Assembly (NCBI GenBank): GCA_934725085.1 | Contig: CAKVAL010000038.1 | Span: forward strand, 1-16,657 | Source: an uncultured Erysipelotrichaceae bacterium | GTDB taxonomy: Bacteria; Bacillota_I; Bacilli_A; Erysipelotrichales; Erysipelotrichaceae | DNA: 16,657 bases | Direction of reading: 5' to 3' | Shown here: piece by piece, positions 15,201-16,657 of the stretch | How the letters are laid out: every line of letters begins with the position of its first letter | How positions within the stretch are numbered: the stretch's first letter is position 1 | Translations under genes and position numbers: made by a program | Notes under the pieces: generated by a model | The model's database searches: none | What the model saw: the letters and a program-made list of their open reading frames with translations, nothing else | Told to the model about the DNA's origin: nothing

Positions 15201-15794
15201 AATGTAACTATTAATAATGGACACTTGTTTGGTGGTTATAATTTTGATGGTGTTGATACACATACTCGTAAGTGTAATATTTGTGGAAGTAGTGAGACTT
15301 ATAAGTGTATAGATGAAAACAAAGATCATAAGTGTGATGTATGTAATGGTCTTATTAGCAAATGTATTGATTTAAATAAGAATCATAAGTGTGATATTTG
15401 TGGTAAGACTATATCTTCACATAAGGGTGGTGAAGCTACTTGTGTTAATGATGCAATATGTGAAATATGTGGACAAGAATATGGTGAATTAGGTAAGCAT
15501 TTAAATCTAAAACATTTTGAGGAAACAAAAGCCACAAGTACAAGTGATGGTAATAAGGAATATTGGTATTGTGAAGAGTGTAATAGATATTATAGTGATA
15601 AAGATGGCTTAAATGAGATATCTAAAGAAGATACTATAATTGAAAGACTTAAGGATGATAATACTAATAATGATGATAATGTAGTAGAAATAGAACATAA
15701 AGATATTAATCCTATCATATGGGCTGTTGTGCCTGTTGTTGGTGTAGGTATTATAAGTGGAATAATCCTTATTATTAAAAGAGTTAAACATTAG
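12243..15794 (+). CDS. Large multidomain surface protein with InlB-type repeats and C-terminal membrane anchor
   Basis: A 1183-aa secreted, cell-bound protein, probably an adhesin or surface-layer component; the exact role is unknown. Order: signal peptide ending VFA (about 1-25); acidic, Asn-rich stretch with several Cys (to about 110); helical segment about 117-180 (LIDALPDTATI, AIDNAKAELSDEELD); beta-solenoid-like region about 200-610 rich in NGGNLT/NGGSF-type turns, with 16-residue repeats at 399-460; three InlB/Listeria-Bacteroides repeats at about 611-674, 676-751 and 752-813 (FDTDGG, TKTGYxFxGW, VKANW); Ig-like region about 826-993; Cys-rich region about 1007-1120 with a 20-residue duplication; a hydrophobic helix about 1158-1177 and basic tail KRVKH. 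No LPXTG is present, so anchoring is by the membrane helix. The start is set by GGAGG 7 nt upstream and the signal peptide; the GTG at 12207 has neither. Confidence 0.88.
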   Translation: MRKRMLSILLSLCMLFSLAPASVFAQDDLEETDECICETQCSEESINNDCPVCSNEGATLEDCRMYVPVIEEVNTVEENNNEESNNTVILEDETNEDSNTVVLENEEENNVSIITSKYVQDLIDALPDTATINKDNVEEIETQLEAIDNAKAELSDEELDSIDFTRYVEVATVLEQLLYGVQEASNQGESIRLSTSTFASNEKEVSDVTSLVDALADSTIDVVKLVGDIDIGGSLEIKRTVTLDLNGYVLKMTTNNIAVKIFNGGNLTLIDGNPTASHFFDTTNNLWQLSSSGFQVLGGIITNSGQASVGSGLNIENGGSFTMNGGNIVGCKSSNSAYGGVYNEGTFIFNAGSIQGYAGGLYNKGTVNGNGGLITNYVNNEGSINVDTGANGTTFTDAVTNSGGIAGIFNGLVTNNNGNINGGTFSGQVNNNEGNINNGIFNNKVVNTAGKINGGTFKNVVDNKLLIKDNEWGGTFKVKCFIYNGTFTETSKVRVEFCYIYNGTFEGKVVFENVQIPDSGLLSWILGGVFTETSELTFLTDDIYLHLANAKFDGIVKFEGSKVATDSGSSEPVFGETSTVYLNAGRIVGGTFYGKVIEGEATIKEGAYRNIVFDTDGGSFVDTQKMLKGQKPTVPDNPTKTGYVFAGWLKDGVPYNVNSPLLWHVTVKANWVEDNFTVKFDTDGGSVLADKTNVKWNNKVLEGVLAPTKTGYTFNGWKYNDVVVTENTKYSDLAGENVPTSITLKADWNVNQYTITFDTSGGSAVSSITQDYGSTVVKPLDPTKEGYTFTGWEPEIPDTVPAENMTIKAKWLDSEKPSGEIKVATNSWKTLLNSISFGLFFNNSQTVSISAVDNSNEDVKIEYLLSNSLLSITELDNQTFNLYTRPFSVNPNNEYVIYAKLTDTSNNISYISSDGLVLDDIGPVVTGIENGKTYCEKKTVTVNDKYINSVKVNGNDVTLDSNNSFILAYGKQNIIVTDRSGNKSEVNVTINNGHLFGGYNFDGVDTHTRKCNICGSSETYKCIDENKDHKCDVCNGLISKCIDLNKNHKCDICGKTISSHKGGEATCVNDAICEICGQEYGELGKHLNLKHFEETKATSTSDGNKEYWYCEECNRYYSDKDGLNEISKEDTIIERLKDDNTNNDDNVVEIEHKDINPIIWAVVPVVGVGIISGIILIIKRVKH
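13437..13622 (+). repeat. 16-residue protein repeats in the beta-solenoid region
   Basis: Four consecutive units (residues 399-412, 413-428, 429-444, 445-460) follow the pattern V-T/N-N-x-x-G-x-I-N-G-G-x-F-x-x. Examples are VTNNNGNINGGTFSGQ and VVNTAGKINGGTFKNV. The first is 14 residues, the others 16. Looser copies occur before and after. DNA identity between units is modest, so the repeat is old. Confidence 0.8.
15300..15419 (+). repeat. 20-residue Cys-rich tandem duplication
   Basis: Residues 1020-1039 and 1040-1059 share the pattern KCID-NK-HKCD-C--IS, with three Cys and one His each. Flanking CNICG, CEICG and YCEECN motifs extend the Cys-pair series, suggesting small metal-binding or disulfide-bonded knuckles just outside the membrane anchor. 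Confidence 0.8.
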
Positions 15795-15811
15795 TACTGG
15801 AGGAACTTGAA

Positions 15812-16657
15812 ATGAGAAAACAAATGCTTAGTATCCTGCTTTCCCTATGCATGATTCTTTTGTTTATACCAACAGGAATATTTGCTGATGGTGAATCTAA
15901 TAAAAATATAAGCCTTGGGTTAAGTGCTCTAAAAAACAATCAAGATAGCTTTTTGTATTTTGGAAATTATAAACAATTTAGCGATGGAACTGGCTTTTTA
16001 TATCCTGAACCCATTAGGTGGCGCGTTTTGTCCAATGAAAATAATACTGCATGGCTTCTTTCCGATAAGATTCTTGATGTTTATTATTATCATAATGAAA
16101 ACAGCATCAATGTGAGTATTTATTGGAAAGATACTTTAATGAAGAAATGGTTAAATAGTGAGGGTCAAACAGGAGGCTTCTCTGATAAAGCATTTAGTTC
16201 TAAAGAACTAGATACAATTTTATTAAAAAGTGCAGATTTGGGGAAGGTTATGCTTCTTTCTGATAAAGAGGTAAACAATTCATCATGGTCTTCAAATAAG
16301 AGGACAATTCTGCCAAGTGTTGATACTGCTTTCGCAAGGGTTGGTGGAACAATAAATCAAACTAAGGGTGCTGATTGTTATATTTTGCGTAGCGATAATC
16401 CTGATGATTATTTAGATATTATTAAGAATGATGGCAGCTATGATTTTAGTATTTTTGATGATGGTATGGCATTTGGTGTTCGCCCATCAATGTATCTAGA
16501 TAATCCAAAAGTCTTATTTACATCACCTGCTAGTGGAGGTAAAACCGAGTCAGGTTTAACTTCTGTTTCCGATTATAGTAGAAATGAATATAAACTTACA
16601 GTATTGGATGCTGATAGAAATAACTTTTTAGCAACAAAAAAATCTCAATCAGGAGAT
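15812..16657 (+). CDS. DUF6273-type secreted surface protein (3' end outside window)
   Basis: The frame is open from ATG 15812 to the window edge (282 codons visible). It has a signal peptide (MRKQMLSILLSLCMILL, cleavage near IFA-DG) and then a DUF6273-like domain, about residues 45-235: PIRWRVLSNENNTAWLLSDK with ILD, a Trp-initiated WLNSEG turn, AFSSKELDTILL, VMLLSDKEV, and the closing AFGVRPSMYLD. DUF6273 occurs in secreted proteins of gut Bacillota, often joined to adhesive repeat domains; its function is unknown to me. GGAGG lies 8 nt before the ATG, and the gap to the previous gene is only 17 nt, so the two surface proteins are co-transcribed. The part after residue 240 begins a new Thr/Ser-rich domain that runs off the window. 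Confidence 0.85.
   Translation, partial: MRKQMLSILLSLCMILLFIPTGIFADGESNKNISLGLSALKNNQDSFLYFGNYKQFSDGTGFLYPEPIRWRVLSNENNTAWLLSDKILDVYYYHNENSINVSIYWKDTLMKKWLNSEGQTGGFSDKAFSSKELDTILLKSADLGKVMLLSDKEVNNSSWSSNKRTILPSVDTAFARVGGTINQTKGADCYILRSDNPDDYLDIIKNDGSYDFSIFDDGMAFGVRPSMYLDNPKVLFTSPASGGKTESGLTSVSDYSRNEYKLTVLDADRNNFLATKKSQSGD

Noticed and set aside
15700..15794. Sortase (LPXTG) anchor on the first surface protein
   Set aside because: No LPXTG-like motif precedes the hydrophobic helix; only a membrane helix and basic tail are present.

Overview
This is an AT-rich, low-GC Gram-positive (Bacillota) window. Strong GGAGG ribosome-binding sites, lipobox lipoproteins, a two-subunit transketolase, a lone Gram-positive type prepilin and large InlB-repeat / DUF6273 surface proteins fit a host-associated anaerobe. 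I lean towards Erysipelotrichia (or a related gut/oral lineage), from overall look and not from a marker gene. There are no rRNAs, tRNAs, insertion sequences or CRISPR arrays. Both ends cut a gene: aguB at the left, a DUF6273 surface protein at the right.

Left part (1-2481). The end of N-carbamoylputrescine amidase (aguB) is followed by a PotD-like polyamine-binding lipoprotein. The 86-bp gap holds an intrinsic terminator overlapped by a mutually exclusive 15-bp hairpin, which looks like an attenuator. After a second terminator come six copies of a 10-bp AACAGTAAAC-type repeat, then two tiny overlapping minus-strand genes: a 57-aa unknown and a 59-aa glycine-zipper membrane protein.

Middle (2482-6860). 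A lone type IV prepilin-like gene starts at GTG with no ribosome-binding site but a TATAAT box 6 nt upstream, so its mRNA may be leaderless. It overlaps convergently with a minus-strand cluster read as AAA ATPase/DUF4143, HAD phosphatase, rarA. Upstream of that ATPase lies a 33-bp-period tandem repeat with three clear copies and one degenerate copy.

Right of centre (6897-12166). Split transketolase (N and C subunits, 1-nt overlap) is followed by a family-3 solute-binding lipoprotein and a membrane hybrid histidine kinase whose coding regions overlap by 11 bp. Together these two look like an EvgS/BvgS-type sensor divided into two polypeptides. A terminator closes the unit. A TetR-type regulator follows.

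Right end (12167-16657). Two surface proteins lie in tandem, 17 bp apart. The first has a signal peptide, a helical segment, a beta-solenoid-like region with 16-residue repeats, three InlB-type repeats, an Ig-like region, a Cys-rich region with a 20-residue duplication, and a C-terminal membrane anchor without LPXTG. The second is a DUF6273 protein. Their signal-peptide coding segments match at 41 of 42 bases and then diverge at once, as if a common secretion cassette had been joined to different ectodomains.
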